Source: Hippasteria phrygiana (lineage: Eukaryota; Echinodermata; Asteroidea; Valvatida; Goniasteridae). Taken from it: 64,000 nucleotides of DNA. The notes under the pieces were generated by a model. It worked only from the letters and a program-made list of their open reading frames with translations. It made no database searches and had not been told where the DNA came from. The stretch covers positions 186,001-250,000 of the forward strand of contig JAZGUH010000224.1 of the NCBI GenBank assembly GCA_037893225.1. Reading direction: 5' to 3'. How positions within the stretch are numbered: position 1 is the first letter of the stretch; every line of letters starts with the position of its first letter. The position numbers were made by a program, and so were the translations under genes. This document shows, piece after piece, positions 1 through 14,900 of this stretch.

Positions 1-170
1 ACGGTAACATGTACACAGATGTTGGCCGGATTGAAAATAAACATTGCGAGGTTTGAATTTTCTCCACAAGTTTTAACTCTAGGAAGCCGCCGATGATTGC
101 AACATGTAGCGCCAGATCTAAGCTATCCATACATGTCAAAATTACTGTATTTGGTTGATATTTCATGCAA

Positions 171-3100
171 TTATGAATGAGTAGAGCAAGTCCATACCCC
201 AGGGAATTTGACATGCATGGAGCAATAAATAGAAGGTAATATGCACACAGATGTTGGCCGGAAAGAAAATAAACATTGCGAGGTTTGAATTTTCTCCACA
301 AGTTTTAACTCTAGGAAGCCGCCGATGATTGCAACATGTAGCGCCAGATCTAAGCTATCCATACATGTCAAAATTACTGTATTTGGTTTATATTTCATGC
401 AATTATGAATGAGTAAAGCAAGTCATACCCCAGGGAATTTGACATGCATGGAGCAATAAATAGACGGTAATATGTACACAGATGTTGGCCGGAAAGAAAA
501 TAAACATTGCGAGGTTTGAATTTTCTCCACAAGTTTTAACTCTAAGAAGCCGCCGATGATTGCAACATGTAGCGCCAGATCTAAGCTATCCATACATGTC
601 AAAATTACTGTATTTGGTTGATATTTCATGCAATTATGAATGAGTAAAGCAAGTCCATACCCCAGGGAATTTGACATGCATGGAGCAATAAATAGACGGT
701 AACATGTACACAGATGTTGGCCGGAAAGAAAATAAACATTGCGAGGTTTGAATTTTCTCCACAAGTTTTAACTCTAGGAAGCCGCCGATGATTGCAACAT
801 GTAGCGCCAGATCTAAGCTATCCATACATGTCAAAATTACTGTATTTGGTTGATATTTCATGCAATTATGAATGAGTAGAGCAAGTCCATACCCCAGGGA
901 ATTTGACATGCATGGAGCAATAAATAGAAGGTAATATGCACACAGATGTTGGCCGGAAAGAAAATAAACATTGCGAGGTTTGAATTTTCTCCACAAGTTT
1001 TAACTCTAGGAAGCCGCCGATGATTGCAACATGTAGCGCCAGATCTAAGCTATCCATACATGTCAAAATTACTGCATTTGGTTGATATTTCATGCAATTA
1101 TGAATGAGTAAAGCAAGTCCATACCCCAGGGAATTTGACATGCATGGAGCAATAAATAGACGGTAACATGTACACAGATGTTGGCCGGAAAGAAAATAAA
1201 CATTGCGAGGTTTGAATTTTCTCCACAATTTTTATCTCTAGGAAGCCGCCGATGATTGCAACATGTAGCGCCAGATCTAAGCTATCCATACATGTCAAAA
1301 TTACTGTATTTGGTTTATATTTCATGCAATTATGAATGAGTAAAGCAAGTCATACCCCAGGGAATTTGACATGCATGGAGCAATAAATAGACGGTAATAT
1401 GTACACAGATGTTGGCCGGAAAGAAAATAAACATTGCGAGGTTTGAATTTTCTCCACAAGTTTTAACTCTAAGAAGCCGCCGATGATTGCAACATGTAGC
1501 GCCAGATCTAAGCTATCCATACATGTCAAAATTACTGCATTTGGTTGATATTTCATGCAATTATGAATGAATAAAGCAAGTCCATACCCCAGGGAATTTG
1601 ACGTGCATGGAGCAATAAATAGACGGTAATATGCACACAGATGTTGGCCGGAAAGAAAATAAACATTGCGAGGTTTGAATTTTCTCCACAAGTTTTAACT
1701 CTAGGAAGCCGCCGATGATTGCAACATGTAGCGCCAGATCTAAGCTATCCATACATGTCAAAATTACTGTATTTGGTTGATATTTCATGCAATTATGAAT
1801 GAGTAAAGGAAGTCCATACCCCAGGGAATTTGACATGCATGGAGCAATAAATAGACGGTAATATGTACACAGATGTTGGCCGGAAAGAAAATAAACATTG
1901 CGAGGTTTGAATTTTCTCCACAAGTTTTAACTCTAAGAAGCCGCCGATGATTGCAACATGTAGCGCCAGATCTAAGCTATCCATACATGTCAAAATTACT
2001 GTATTTGGTTGATATTTCATGCAATTATGAATGAGTAAAGCAAGTCCATACCCCAGGGAATTTGACATGCATGGAGCAATAAATAGACGGTAATATGTAC
2101 ACAGATGTTGGCCGGAAAGAAAATAAACATTGCGAGGTTTGAATTTTCTCCACAAGTTTTAACTCTAGGAAGCCGCCGATGATTGCAACATGTAGCGCCA
2201 GATCTAAGCTATCCATACATGTCAAAATTACTGTATTTGGTTTATATTTCATGCAATTATGAATGAGTAAAGCAAGTCATACCCCAGGGAATTTGACATG
2301 CATGGAGCAATAAATAGACGGTAATATGTACACAGATGTTGGCCGGAAAGAAAATAAACATTGCGAGGTTTGAATTTTCTCCACAAGTTTTAACTCTAAG
2401 AAGCCGCCGATGATTGCAACATGTAGCGCCAGATCTAAGCTATCCATACATGTCAAAATTACTGTATTTGGTTGATATTTCATGCAATTATGAATGAGTA
2501 AAGCAAGTCCATACCCCAGGGAATTTGACATGCATGGAGCAATAAATAGACGGTAACATGTACACAGATGTTGGCCGGAAAGAAAATAAACATTGCGAGG
2601 TTTGAATTTTCTCCACAAGTTTTAACTCTAGGAAGCCGCCGATGATTGCAACATGTAGCGCCAGATCTAAGCTATCCATACATGTCAAAATTACTGTATT
2701 TGGTTGATATTTCATGCAATTATGAATGAGTAGAGCAAGTCCATACCCCAGGGAATTTGACATGCATGGAGCAATAAATAGAAGGTAATATGCACACAGA
2801 TGTTGGCCGGAAAGAAAATAAACATTGCGAGGTTTGAATTTTCTCCACAAGTTTTAACTCTAGGAAGCCGCCGATGATTGCAACATGTAGCGCCAGATCT
2901 AAGCTATCCATACATGTCAAAATTACTGCATTTGGTTGATATTTCATGCAATTATGAATGAGTAAAGCAAGTCCATACCCCAGGGAATTTGACATGCATG
3001 GAGCAATAAATAGACGGTAACATATACACAGATGTTGGCCGGAAAGAAAATAAACATTGCGAGGTTTGAATTTTCTCCACAATTTTTATCTCTAGGAAGC

Positions 3101-5964
3101 CGCCGATGATTGCAACATGTAGCGCCAGATCTAAGCTATCCATACATGTCAAAATTACTGTATTTGGTTTATATTTCATGCAATTATGAATGAGTAAAGC
3201 AAGTCATACCCCAGGGAATTTGACATGCATGGAGCAATAAATAGACGGTAATATGTACACAGATGTTGGCCGGAAAGAAAATAAACATTGCGAGGTTTGA
3301 ATTTTCTCCACAAGTTTTAACTCTAAGAAGCCGCCGATGATTGCAACATTTAGCGCCAGATCTAAGCTATCCATACATGTCAAAATTACTGCATTTGGTT
3401 GATATTTCATGCAATTATGAATGAATAAAGCAAGTCCATACCCCAGGGAATTTGACGTGCATGGAGCAATAAATAGACGGTAATATGCACACAGATGTTG
3501 GCCGGAAAGAAAATAAACATTGCGAGGTTTGAATTTTCTCCACAAGTTTTAACTCTAGGAAGCCGCCGATGATTGCAACATGTAGCGCCAGATCTAAGCT
3601 ATCCATACATGTCAAAATTACTGTATTTGGTTGATATTTCATGCAATTATGAATGAGTAAAGGAAGTCCATACCCCAGGGAATTTGACATGCATGGAGCA
3701 ATAAATAGACGGTAATATGTACACAGATGTTGGCCGGAAAGAAAATAAACATTGCGAGGTTTGAATTTTCTCCACAAGTTTTAACTCTAAGAAGCCGCCG
3801 ATGATTGCAACATGTAGCGCCAGATCTAAGCTATCCATACATGTCAAAATTACTGTATTTGGTTGATATTTCATGCAATTATGAATGAGTAAAGCAAGTC
3901 CATACCCCAGGGAATTTGACATGCATGGAGCAATAAATAGACGGTAACATGTACACAGATGTTGGCCGGATTGAAAATAAACATTGCGAGGTTTGAATTT
4001 TCTCCACAAGTTTTAACTCTAGGAAGCCGCCGATGATTGCAACATGTAGCGCCAGATCTAAGCTATCCATACATGTCAAAATTACTGTATTTGGTTGATA
4101 TTTCATGCAATTATGAATGAGTAGAGCAAGTCCATACCCCAGGGAATTTGACATGCATGGAGCAATAAATAGAAGGTAATATGCACACAGATGTTGGCCG
4201 GAAAGAAAATAAACATTGCGAGGTTTGAATTTTCTCCACAAGTTTTAACTCTAGGAAGCCGCCGATGATTGCAACATGTAGCGCCAGATCTAAGCTATCC
4301 ATACATGTCAAAATTACTGTATTTGGTTTATATTTCATGCAATTATGAATGAGTAAAGCAAGTCATACCCCAGGGAATTTGACATGCATGGAGCAATAAA
4401 TAGACGGTAATATGTACACAGATGTTGGCCGGAAAGAAAATAAACATTGCGAGGTTTGAATTTTCTCCACAAGTTTTAACTCTAAGAAGCCGCCGATGAT
4501 TGCAACATGTAGCGCCAGATCTAAGCTATCCATACATGTCAAAATTACTGTATTTGGTTGATATTTCATGCAATTATGAATGAGTAAAGCAAGTCCATAC
4601 CCCAGGGAATTTGACATGCATGGAGCAATAAATAGACGGTAACATGTACACAGATGTTGGCCGGAAAGAAAATAAACATTGCGAGGTTTGAATTTTCTCC
4701 ACAAGTTTTAACTCTAGGAAGCCGCCGATGATTGCAACATGTAGCGCCAGATCTAAGCTATCCATACATGTCAAAATTACTGTATTTGGTTGATATTTCA
4801 TGCAATTATGAATGAGTAGAGCAAGTCCATACCCCAGGGAATTTGACATGCATGGAGCAATAAATAGAAGGTAATATGCACACAGATGTTGGCCGGAAAG
4901 AAAATAAACATTGCGAGGTTTGAATTTTCTCCACAAGTTTTAACTCTAGGAAGCCGCCGATGATTGCAACATGTAGCGCCAGATCTAAGCTATCCATACA
5001 TGTCAAAATTACTGCATTTGGTTGATATTTCATGCAATTATGAATGAGTAAAGCAAGTCCATACCCCAGGGAATTTGACATGCATGGAGCAATAAATAGA
5101 CGGTAACATGTACACAGATGTTGGCCGGAAAGAAAATAAACATTGCGAGGTTTGAATTTTCTCCACAATTTTTATCTCTAGGAAGCCGCCGATGATTGCA
5201 ACATGTAGCGCCAGATCTAAGCTATCCATACATGTCAAAATTACTGTATTTGGTTTATATTTCATGCAATTATGAATGAGTAAAGCAAGTCATACCCCAG
5301 GGAATTTGACATGCATGGAGCAATAAATAGACGGTAATATGTACACAGATGTTGGCCGGAAAGAAAATAAACATTGCGAGGTTTGAATTTTCTCCACAAG
5401 TTTTAACTCTAAGAAGCCGCCGATGATTGCAACATGTAGCGCCAGATCTAAGCTATCCATACATGTCAAAATTACTGCATTTGGTTGATATTTCATGCAA
5501 TTATGAATGAATAAAGCAAGTCCATACCCCAGGGAATTTGACGTGCATGGAGCAATAAATAGACGGTAATATGCACACAGATGTTGGCCGGAAAGAAAAT
5601 AAACATTGCGAGGTTTGAATTTTCTCCACAAGTTTTAACTCTAGGAAGCCGCCGATGATTGCAACATGTAGCGCCAGATCTAAGCTATCCATACATGTCA
5701 AAATTACTGTATTTGGTTGATATTTCATGCAATTATGAATGAGTAAAGGAAGTCCATACCCCAGGGAATTTGACATGCATGGAGCAATAAATAGACGGTA
5801 ATATGTACACAGATGTTGGCCGGAAAGAAAATAAACATTGCGAGGTTTGAATTTTCTCCACAAGTTTTAACTCTAAGAAGCCGCCGATGATTGCAACATG
5901 TAGCGCCAGATCTAAGCTATCCATACATGTCAAAATTACTGTATTTGGTTGATATTTCATGCAA
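171..5964 (+). repeat. 8-monomer HOR, three copies (1,854 bp each)
   Basis: The same order of eight variant monomers starts at 171, 2,025 and 4,111. The first two copies are 1,854 bp apart, i.e. six 232-bp and two 231-bp units. The third starts 2,086 bp after the second because one extra monomer (3,879-4,110), carrying the gccggattg variant, lies between them. Gain or loss of whole monomers between HOR copies is what unequal exchange in register produces. Private changes are few, for example catatacac near 3,020 and aacatttag near 3,347. Confidence 0.85.
634..865 (+). repeat. Representative satellite monomer (232 bp)
   Basis: This is one full unit in an arbitrary phase. It carries six CpG dinucleotides (in gacgg, gccgg, ttgcgag, gccgccg and tagcgcc) and a BglII site at 809-814. 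A perfect 7-bp inverted repeat, acatgta at 797-803 and tacatgt at 825-831, encloses that site with a 21-nt loop. A second short dyad is ttcat...atgaa. I count about 8 stop triplets over the three minus frames and about 15 over the three plus frames. Because 232 is not a multiple of 3, a frame cannot be kept from one unit to the next. I see no CENP-B-box-like motif and no convincing tRNA-type A or B box. Confidence 0.9.
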
Positions 5965-8900
5965 TTATGAATGAGTAAAGCAAGTCCATACCCCAGGGAA
6001 TTTGACATGCATGGAGCAATAAATAGACGGTAACATGTACACAGATGTTGGCCGGATTGAAAATAAACATTGCGAGGTTTGAATTTTCTCCACAAGTTTT
6101 AACTCTAGGAAGCCGCCGATGATTGCAACATGTAGCGCCAGATCTAAGCTATCCATACATGTCAAAATTACTGTATTTGGTTGATATTTCATGCAATTAT
6201 GAATGAGTAGAGCAAGTCCATACCCCAGGGAATTTGACATGCATGGAGCAATAAATAGAAGGTAATATGCACACAGATGTTGGCCGGAAAGAAAATAAAC
6301 ATTGCGAGGTTTGAATTTTCTCCACAAGTTTTAACTCTAGGAAGCCGCCGATGATTGCAACATGTAGCGCCAGATCTAAGCTATCCATACATGTCAAAAT
6401 TACTGCATTTGGTTGATATTTCATGCAATTATGAATGAGTAAAGCAAGTCCATACCCCAGGGAATTTGACATGCATGGAGCAATAAATAGACGGTAACAT
6501 GTACACAGATGTTGGCCGGAAAGAAAATAAACATTGCGAGGTTTGAATTTTCTCCACAATTTTTATCTCTAGGAAGCCGCCGATGATTGCAACATGTAGC
6601 GCCAGATCTAAGCTATCCATACATGTCAAAATTACTGTATTTGGTTTATATTTCATGCAATTATGAATGAGTAAAGCAAGTCATACCCCAGGGAATTTGA
6701 CATGCATGGAGCAATAAATAGACGGTAATATGTACACAGATGTTGGCCGGAAAGAAAATAAACATTGCGAGGTTTGAATTTTCTCCACAAGTTTTAACTC
6801 TAAGAAGCCGCCGATGATTGCAACATGTAGCGCCAGATCTAAGCTATCCATACATGTCAAAATTACTGCATTTGGTTGATATTTCATGCAATTATGAATG
6901 AATAAAGCAAGTCCATACCCCAGGGAATTTGACGTGCATGGAGCAATAAATAGACGGTAATATGCACACAGATGTTGGCCGGAAAGAAAATAAACATTGC
7001 GAGGTTTGAATTTTCTCCACAAGTTTTAACTCTAGGAAGCCGCCGATGATTGCAACATGTAGCGCCAGATCTAAGCTATCCATACATGTCAAAATTACTG
7101 TATTTGGTTGATATTTCATGCAATTATGAATGAGTAAAGGAAGTCCATACCCCAGGGAATTTGACATGCATGGAGCAATAAATAGACGGTAACATGTACA
7201 CAGATGTTGGCCGGAAAGAAAATAAACATTGCGAGGTTTGAATTTTCTCCACAAGTTTTAACTCTAGGAAGCCGCCGATGATTGCAACATGTAGCGCCAG
7301 ATCTAAGCTATCCATACATGCAAAATTACTGTATTTGGTTTATATTTCATGCAATTATGAATGAGTAAAGCAAGTCCATACCCCAGGGAATTTGACATGC
7401 ATGGAGCAATAAATAGACGGTAACATGTACACAGATGTTGGCCGGAAAGAAAATAAACATTGCGAGGTTTGAATTTTCTCCACAAGTTTTAACTCTAGGA
7501 AGCCGCCGATGATTGCAACATGTAGCGCCAGATCTAAGCTATCCATACATGTCAAAATTACTGTATTTGGTTGATATTTCATGCAATTATGAATGAGTAA
7601 AGCAAGTCCATACCCCAGGGAATTTGACATGCATGGAGCAATAAATAGACGGTAACATGTACACAGATGTTGGCCGGAAAGAAAATAAACATTGCGAGGT
7701 TTGAATTTTCTCCACAAGTTTTAACTCTAGGAAGCCGCCGATGATTGCAACATGTAGCGCCAGATCTAAGCTATCCATACATGTCAAAATTACTGTATTT
7801 GGTTGATATTTCATGCAATTATGAATGAGTAGAGCAAGTCCATACCCCAGGGAATTTGACATGCATGGAGCAATAAATAGAAGGTAATATGCACACAGAT
7901 GTTGGCCGGAAAGAAAATAAACATTGCGAGGTTTGAATTTTCTCCACAAGTTTTAACTCTAGGAAGCCGCCGATGATTGCAACATGTAGCGCCAGATCTA
8001 AGCTATCCATACATGTCAAAATTACTGCATTTGGTTGATATTTCATGCAATTATGAATGAGTAAAGCAAGTCCATACCCCAGGGAATTTGACATGCATGG
8101 AGCAATAAATAGACGGTAACATGTACACAGATGTTGGCCGGAAAGAAAATAAACATTGCGAGGTTTGAATTTTCTCCACAATTTTTATCTCTAGGAAGCC
8201 GCCGATGATTGCAACATGTAGCGCCAGATCTAAGCTATCCATACATGTCAAAATTACTGTATTTGGTTTATATTTCATGCAATTATGAATGAGTAAAGCA
8301 AGTCATACCCCAGGGAATTTGACATGCATGGAGCAATAAATAGACGGTAATATGTACACAGATGTTGGCCGGAAAGAAAATAAACATTGCGAGGTTTGAA
8401 TTTTCTCCACAAGTTTTAACTCTAAGAAGCCGCCGATGATTGCAACATGTAGCGCCAGATCTAAGCTATCCATACATGTCAAAATTACTGCATTTGGTTG
8501 ATATTTCATGCAATTATGAATGAATAAAGCAAGTCCATACCCCAGGGAATTTGACGTGCATGGAGCAATAAATAGACGGTAATATGCACACAGATGTTGG
8601 CCGGAAAGAAAATAAACATTGCGAGGTTTGAATTTTCTCCACAAGTTTTAACTCTAGGAAGCCGCCGATGATTGCAACATGTAGCGCCAGATCTAAGCTA
8701 TCCATACATGTCAAAATTACTGTATTTGGTTGATATTTCATGCAATTATGAATGAGTAAAGGAAGTCCATACCCCAGGGAATTTGACATGCATGGAGCAA
8801 TAAATAGACGGTAATATGTACACAGATGTTGGCCGGAAAGAAAATAAACATTGCGAGGTTTGAATTTTCTCCACAAGTTTTAACTCTAAGAAGCCGCCGA

Positions 8901-11900
8901 TGATTGCAACATGTAGCGCCAGATCTAAGCTATCCATACATGTCAAAATTACTGTATTTGGTTGATATTTCATGCAATTATGAATGAGTAAAGCAAGTCC
9001 ATACCCCAGGGAATTTGACATGCATGGAGCAATAAATAGACGGTAACATGTACACAGATGTTGGCCGGATTGAAAATAAACATTGCGAGGTTTGAATTTT
9101 CTCCACAAGTTTTAACTCTAGGAAGCCGCCGATGATTGCAACATGTAGCGCCAGATCTAAGCTATCCATACATGTCAAAATTACTGTATTTGGTTGATAT
9201 TTCATGCAATTATGAATGAGTAGAGCAAGTCCATACCCCAGGGAATTTGACATGCATGGAGCAATAAATAGAAGGTAATATGCACACAGATGTTGGCCGG
9301 AAAGAAAATAAACATTGCGAGGTTTGAATTTTCTCCACAAGTTTTAACTCTAGGAAGCCGCCGATGATTGCAACATGTAGCGCCAGATCTAAGCTATCCA
9401 TACATGTCAAAATTACTGCATTTGGTTGATATTTCATGCAATTATGAATGAGTAAAGCAAGTCCATACCCCAGGGAATTTGACATGCATGGAGCAATAAA
9501 TAGACGGTAACATGTACACAGATGTTGGCCGGAAAGAAAATAAACATTGCGAGGTTTGAATTTTCTCCACAATTTTTATCTCTAGGAAGCCGCCGATGAT
9601 TGCAACATGTAGCGCCAGATCTAAGCTATCCATACATGTCAAAATTACTGTATTTGGTTTATATTTCATGCAATTATGAATGAGTAAAGCAAGTCATACC
9701 CCAGGGAATTTGACATGCATGGAGCAATAAATAGACGGTAATATGTACACAGATGTTGGCCGGAAAGAAAATAAACATTGCGAGGTTTGAATTTTCTCCA
9801 CAAGTTTTAACTCTAAGAAGCCGCCGATGATTGCAACATGTAGCGCCAGATCTAAGCTATCCATACATGTCAAAATTACTGCATTTGGTTGATATTTCAT
9901 GCAATTATGAATGAATAAAGCAAGTCCATACCCCAGGGAATTTGACATGCATGGAGCAATAAATAGACGGTAATATGCACACAGATGTTGGCCGGAAAGA
10001 AAATAAACATTGCGAGGTTTGAATTTTCTCCACAAGTTTTAACTCTAGGAAGCCGCCGATGATTGCAACATGTAGCGCCAGATCTAAGCTATCCATACAT
10101 GTCAAAATTACTGTATTTGGTTGATATTTCATGCAATTATGAATGAGTAAAGGAAGTCCATACCCCAGGGAATTTGACATGCATGGAGCAATAAATAGAC
10201 GGTAACATGTACACAGATGTTGGCCGGAAAGAAAATAAACATTGCGAGGTTTGAATTTTCTCCACAAGTTTTAACTCTAGGAAGCCGCCGATGATTGCAA
10301 CATGTAGCGCCAGATCTAAGCTATCCATACATGCAAAATTACTGTATTTGGTTTATATTTCATGCAATTATGAATGAGTAAAGCAAGTCCATACCCCAGG
10401 GAATTTGACATGCATGGAGCAATAAATAGACGGTAACATGTACACAGATGTTGGCCGGAAAGAAAATAAACATTGCGAGGTTTGAATTTTCTCCACAAGT
10501 TTTAACTCTAGGAAGCCGCCGATGATTGCAACATGTAGCGCCAGATCTAAGCTATCCATACATGTCAAAATTACTGTATTTGGTTGATATTTCATGCAAT
10601 TATGAATGAGTAAAGCAAGTCCATACCCCAGGGAATTTGACATGCATGGAGCAATAAATAGACGGTAATATGTACACAGATGTTGGCCGGAAAGAAAATA
10701 AACATTGCGAGGTTTGAATTTTCTCCACAAGTTTTAACTCTAGGAAGCCGCCGATGATTGCAACATGTAGCGCCAGATCTAAGCTATCCATACATGTCAA
10801 AATTACTGTATTTGGTTTATATTTCATGCAATTATGAATCAGTAGAGCAAGTCCATACCCCAGGGAATTTGACATGCATGGAGCAATAAATAGAAGGTAA
10901 TATGCACACAGATGTTGGCCGGAAAGAAAATAAACATTGCGAGGTTTGAATTTTCTCCACAAGTTTTAACTCTAGGAAGCCGCCGATGATTGCAACATGT
11001 AGCGCCAGATCTAAGCTATCCATACATGTCAAAATTACTGCATTTGGTTGATATTTCATGCAATTATGAATGAGTAAAGCAAGTCCATACCCCAGGGAAT
11101 TTGACATGCATGGAGCAATAAATAGACGGTAACATGTACACAGATGTTGGCCGGAAAGAAAATAAACATTGCGAGGTTTGAATTTTCTCCACAATTTTTA
11201 TCTCTAGGAAGCCGCCGATGATTGCAACATGTAGCGCCAGATCTAAGCTATCCATACATGTCAAAATTACTGTATTTGGTTTATATTTCATGCAATTATG
11301 AATGAATAAAGCAAGTCCATACCCCAGGGAATTTGACGTGCATGGAGCAATAAATAGACGGTAATATGCACACAGATGTTGGCCGGAAAGAAAATAAACA
11401 TTGCGAGGTTTGAATTTTCTCCACAAGTTTTAACTCTAGGAAGCCGCCGATGATTGCAACATGTAGCGCCAGATCTAAGCTATCCATACATGTCAAAATT
11501 ACTGTATTTGGTTGATATTTCATGCAATTATGAATGAGTAAAGGAAGTCCATACCCCAGGGAATTTGACATGCATGGAGCAATAAATAGACGGTAACATG
11601 TACACAGATGTTGGCCGGAAAGAAAATAAACATTGCGAGGTTTGAATTTTCTCCACAATTTTTATCTCTAGGAAGCCGCCGATGATTGCAACATGTAGCG
11701 CCAGATCTAAGCTATCCATACATGTCAAAATTACTGTATTTGGTTTATATTTCATGCAATTATGAATGAGTAAAGCAAGTCATACCCCAGGGAATTTGAC
11801 ATGCATGGAGCAATAAATAGACGGTAATATGTACACAGATGTTGGCCGGAAAGAAAATAAACATTGCGAGGTTTGAATTTTCTCCACAAGTTTTAACTCT

Positions 11901-14900
11901 AAGAAGCCGCCGATGATTGCAACATGTAGCGCCAGATCTAAGCTATCCATACATGTCAAAATTACTGCATTTGGTTGATATTTCATGCAATTATGAATGA
12001 ATAAAGCAAGTCCATACCCCAGGGAATTTGACGTGCATGGAGCAATAAATAGACGGTAATATGCACACAGATGTTGGCCGGAAAGAAAATAAACATTGCG
12101 AGGTTTGAATTTTCTCCACAAGTTTTAACTCTAGGAAGCCGCCGATGATTGCAACATGTAGCGCCAGATCTAAGCTATCCATACATGTCAAAATTACTGT
12201 ATTTGGTTGATATTTCATGCAATTATGAATGAGTAAAGGAAGTCCATACCCCAGGGAATTTGACATGCATGGAGCAATAAATAGACGGTAACATGTACAC
12301 AGATGTTGGCCGGAAAGAAAATAAACATTGCGAGGTTTGAATTTTCTCCACAAGTTTTAACTCTAGGAAGCCGCCGATGATTGCAACATGTAGCGCCAGA
12401 TCTAAGCTATCCATACATGCAAAATTACTGTATTTGGTTTATATTTCATGCAATTATGAATGAGTAAAGCAAGTCCATACCCCAGGGAATTTGACATGCA
12501 TGGAGCAATAAATAGACGGTAACATGTACACAGATGTTGGCCGGAAAGAAAATAAACATTGCGAGGTTTGAATTTTCTCCACAAGTTTTAACTCTAGGAA
12601 GCCGCCGATGATTGCAACATGTAGCGCCAGATCTAAGCTATCCATACATGTCAACATTACTGTATTTGGTTGATATTTCATGCAATTATGAATGAGTAAA
12701 GCAAGTCCATACCCCAGGGAATTTGACATGCATGGAGCAATAAATAGACGGTAATATGTACACAGATGTTGGCCGGAAAGAAAATAAACATTGCGAGGTT
12801 TGAATTTTCTCCACAAGTTTTAACTCTAGGAAGCCGCCGATGATTGCAACATGTAGCGCCAGATCTAAGCTATCCATACATGTCAAAATTACTGTATTTG
12901 GTTTATATTTCATGCAATTATGAATGAGTAAAGCAAGTCATACCCCAGGGAATTTGACATGCATGGAGCAATAAATAGACGGTAATATGTACACAGATGT
13001 TGGCCGGAAAGAAAATAAACATTGCGAGGTTTGAATTTTCTCCACAAGTTTTAACTCTAAGAAGCCGCCGATGATTGCAACATGTAGCGCCAGATCTAAG
13101 CTATCCATACATGTCAAAATTACTGTATTTGGTTGATATTTCATGCAATTATGAATGAGTAGAGCAAGTCCATACCCCAGGGAATTTGACATGCATGGAG
13201 CAATAAATAGAAGGTAATATGCACACAGATGTTGGCCGGAAAGAAAATAAACATTGCGAGGTTTGAATTTTCTCCACAAGTTTTAACTCTAGGAAGCCGC
13301 CGATGATTGCAACATGTAGCGCCAGATCTAAGCTATCCATACATGTCAAAATTACTGCATTTGGTTGATATTTCATGCAATTATGAATGAGTAAAGCAAG
13401 TCCATACCCCAGGGAATTTGACATGCATGGAGCAATAAATAGACGGTAACATGTACACAGATGTTGGCCGGAAAGAAAATAAACATTGCGAGGTTTGAAT
13501 TTTCTCCACAATTTTTATCTCTAGGAAGCCGCCGATGATTGCAACATGTAGCGCCAGATCTAAGCTATCTATACATGTCAAAATTACTGTATTTGGTTTA
13601 TATTTCATGCAATTATGAATGAGTAAAGCAAGTCATACCCCAGGGAATTTGACATGCATGGAGCAATAAATAGACGGTAATATGTACACAGATGTTGGCC
13701 GGAAAGAAAATAAACATTGCGAGGTTTGAATTTTCTCCACAAGTTTTAACTCTAAGAAGCCGCCGATGATTGCAACATGTAGCGCCAGATCTAAGCTATC
13801 CATACATGTCAAAATTACTGCATTTGGTTGATATTTCATGCAATTATGAATGAATAAAGCAAGTCCATACCCCAGGGAATTTGACGTGCATGGAGCAATA
13901 AATAGACGGTAATATGCACACAGATGTTGGCCGGAAAGAAAATAAACATTGCGAGGTTTGAATTTTCTCCACAAGTTTTAACTCTAGGAAGCCGCCGATG
14001 ATTGCAACATGTAGCGCCAGATCTAAGCTATCCATACATGTCAAAATTACTGTATTTGGTTGATATTTCATGCAATTATGAATGAGTAAAGGAAGTCCAT
14101 ACCCCAGGGAATTTGACATGCATGGAGCAATAAATAGACGGTAATATGTACACAGATGTTGGCCGGAAAGAAAATAAACATTGCGAGGTTTGAATTTTCT
14201 CCACAAGTTTTAACTCTAAGAAGCCGCCGATGATTGCAACATGTAGCGCCAGATCTAAGCTATCCATACATGTCAAAATTACTGTATTTGGTTGATATTT
14301 CATGCAATTATGAATGAGTAAAGCAAGTCCATACCCCAGGGAATTTGACATGCATGGAGCAATAAATAGACGGTAACATGTACACAGATGTTGGCCGGAT
14401 TGAAAATAAACATTGCGAGGTTTGAATTTTCTCCACAAGTTTTAACTCTAGGAAGCCGCCGATGATTGCAACATGTAGCGCCAGATCTAAGCTATCCATA
14501 CATGTCAAAATTACTGTATTTGGTTGATATTTCATGCAATTATGAATGAGTAGAGCAAGTCCATACCCCAGGGAATTTGACATGCATGGAGCAATAAATA
14601 GAAGGTAATATGCACACAGATGTTGGCCGGAAAGAAAATAAACATTGCGAGGTTTGAATTTTCTCCACAAGTTTTAACTCTAGGAAGCCGCCGATGATTG
14701 CAACATGTAGCGCCAGATCTAAGCTATCCATACATGTCAAAATTACTGCATTTGGTTGATATTTCATGCAATTATGAATGAGTAAAGCAAGTCCATACCC
14801 CAGGGAATTTGACATGCATGGAGCAATAAATAGACGGTAACATGTACACAGATGTTGGCCGGAAAGAAAATAAACATTGCGAGGTTTGAATTTTCTCCAC

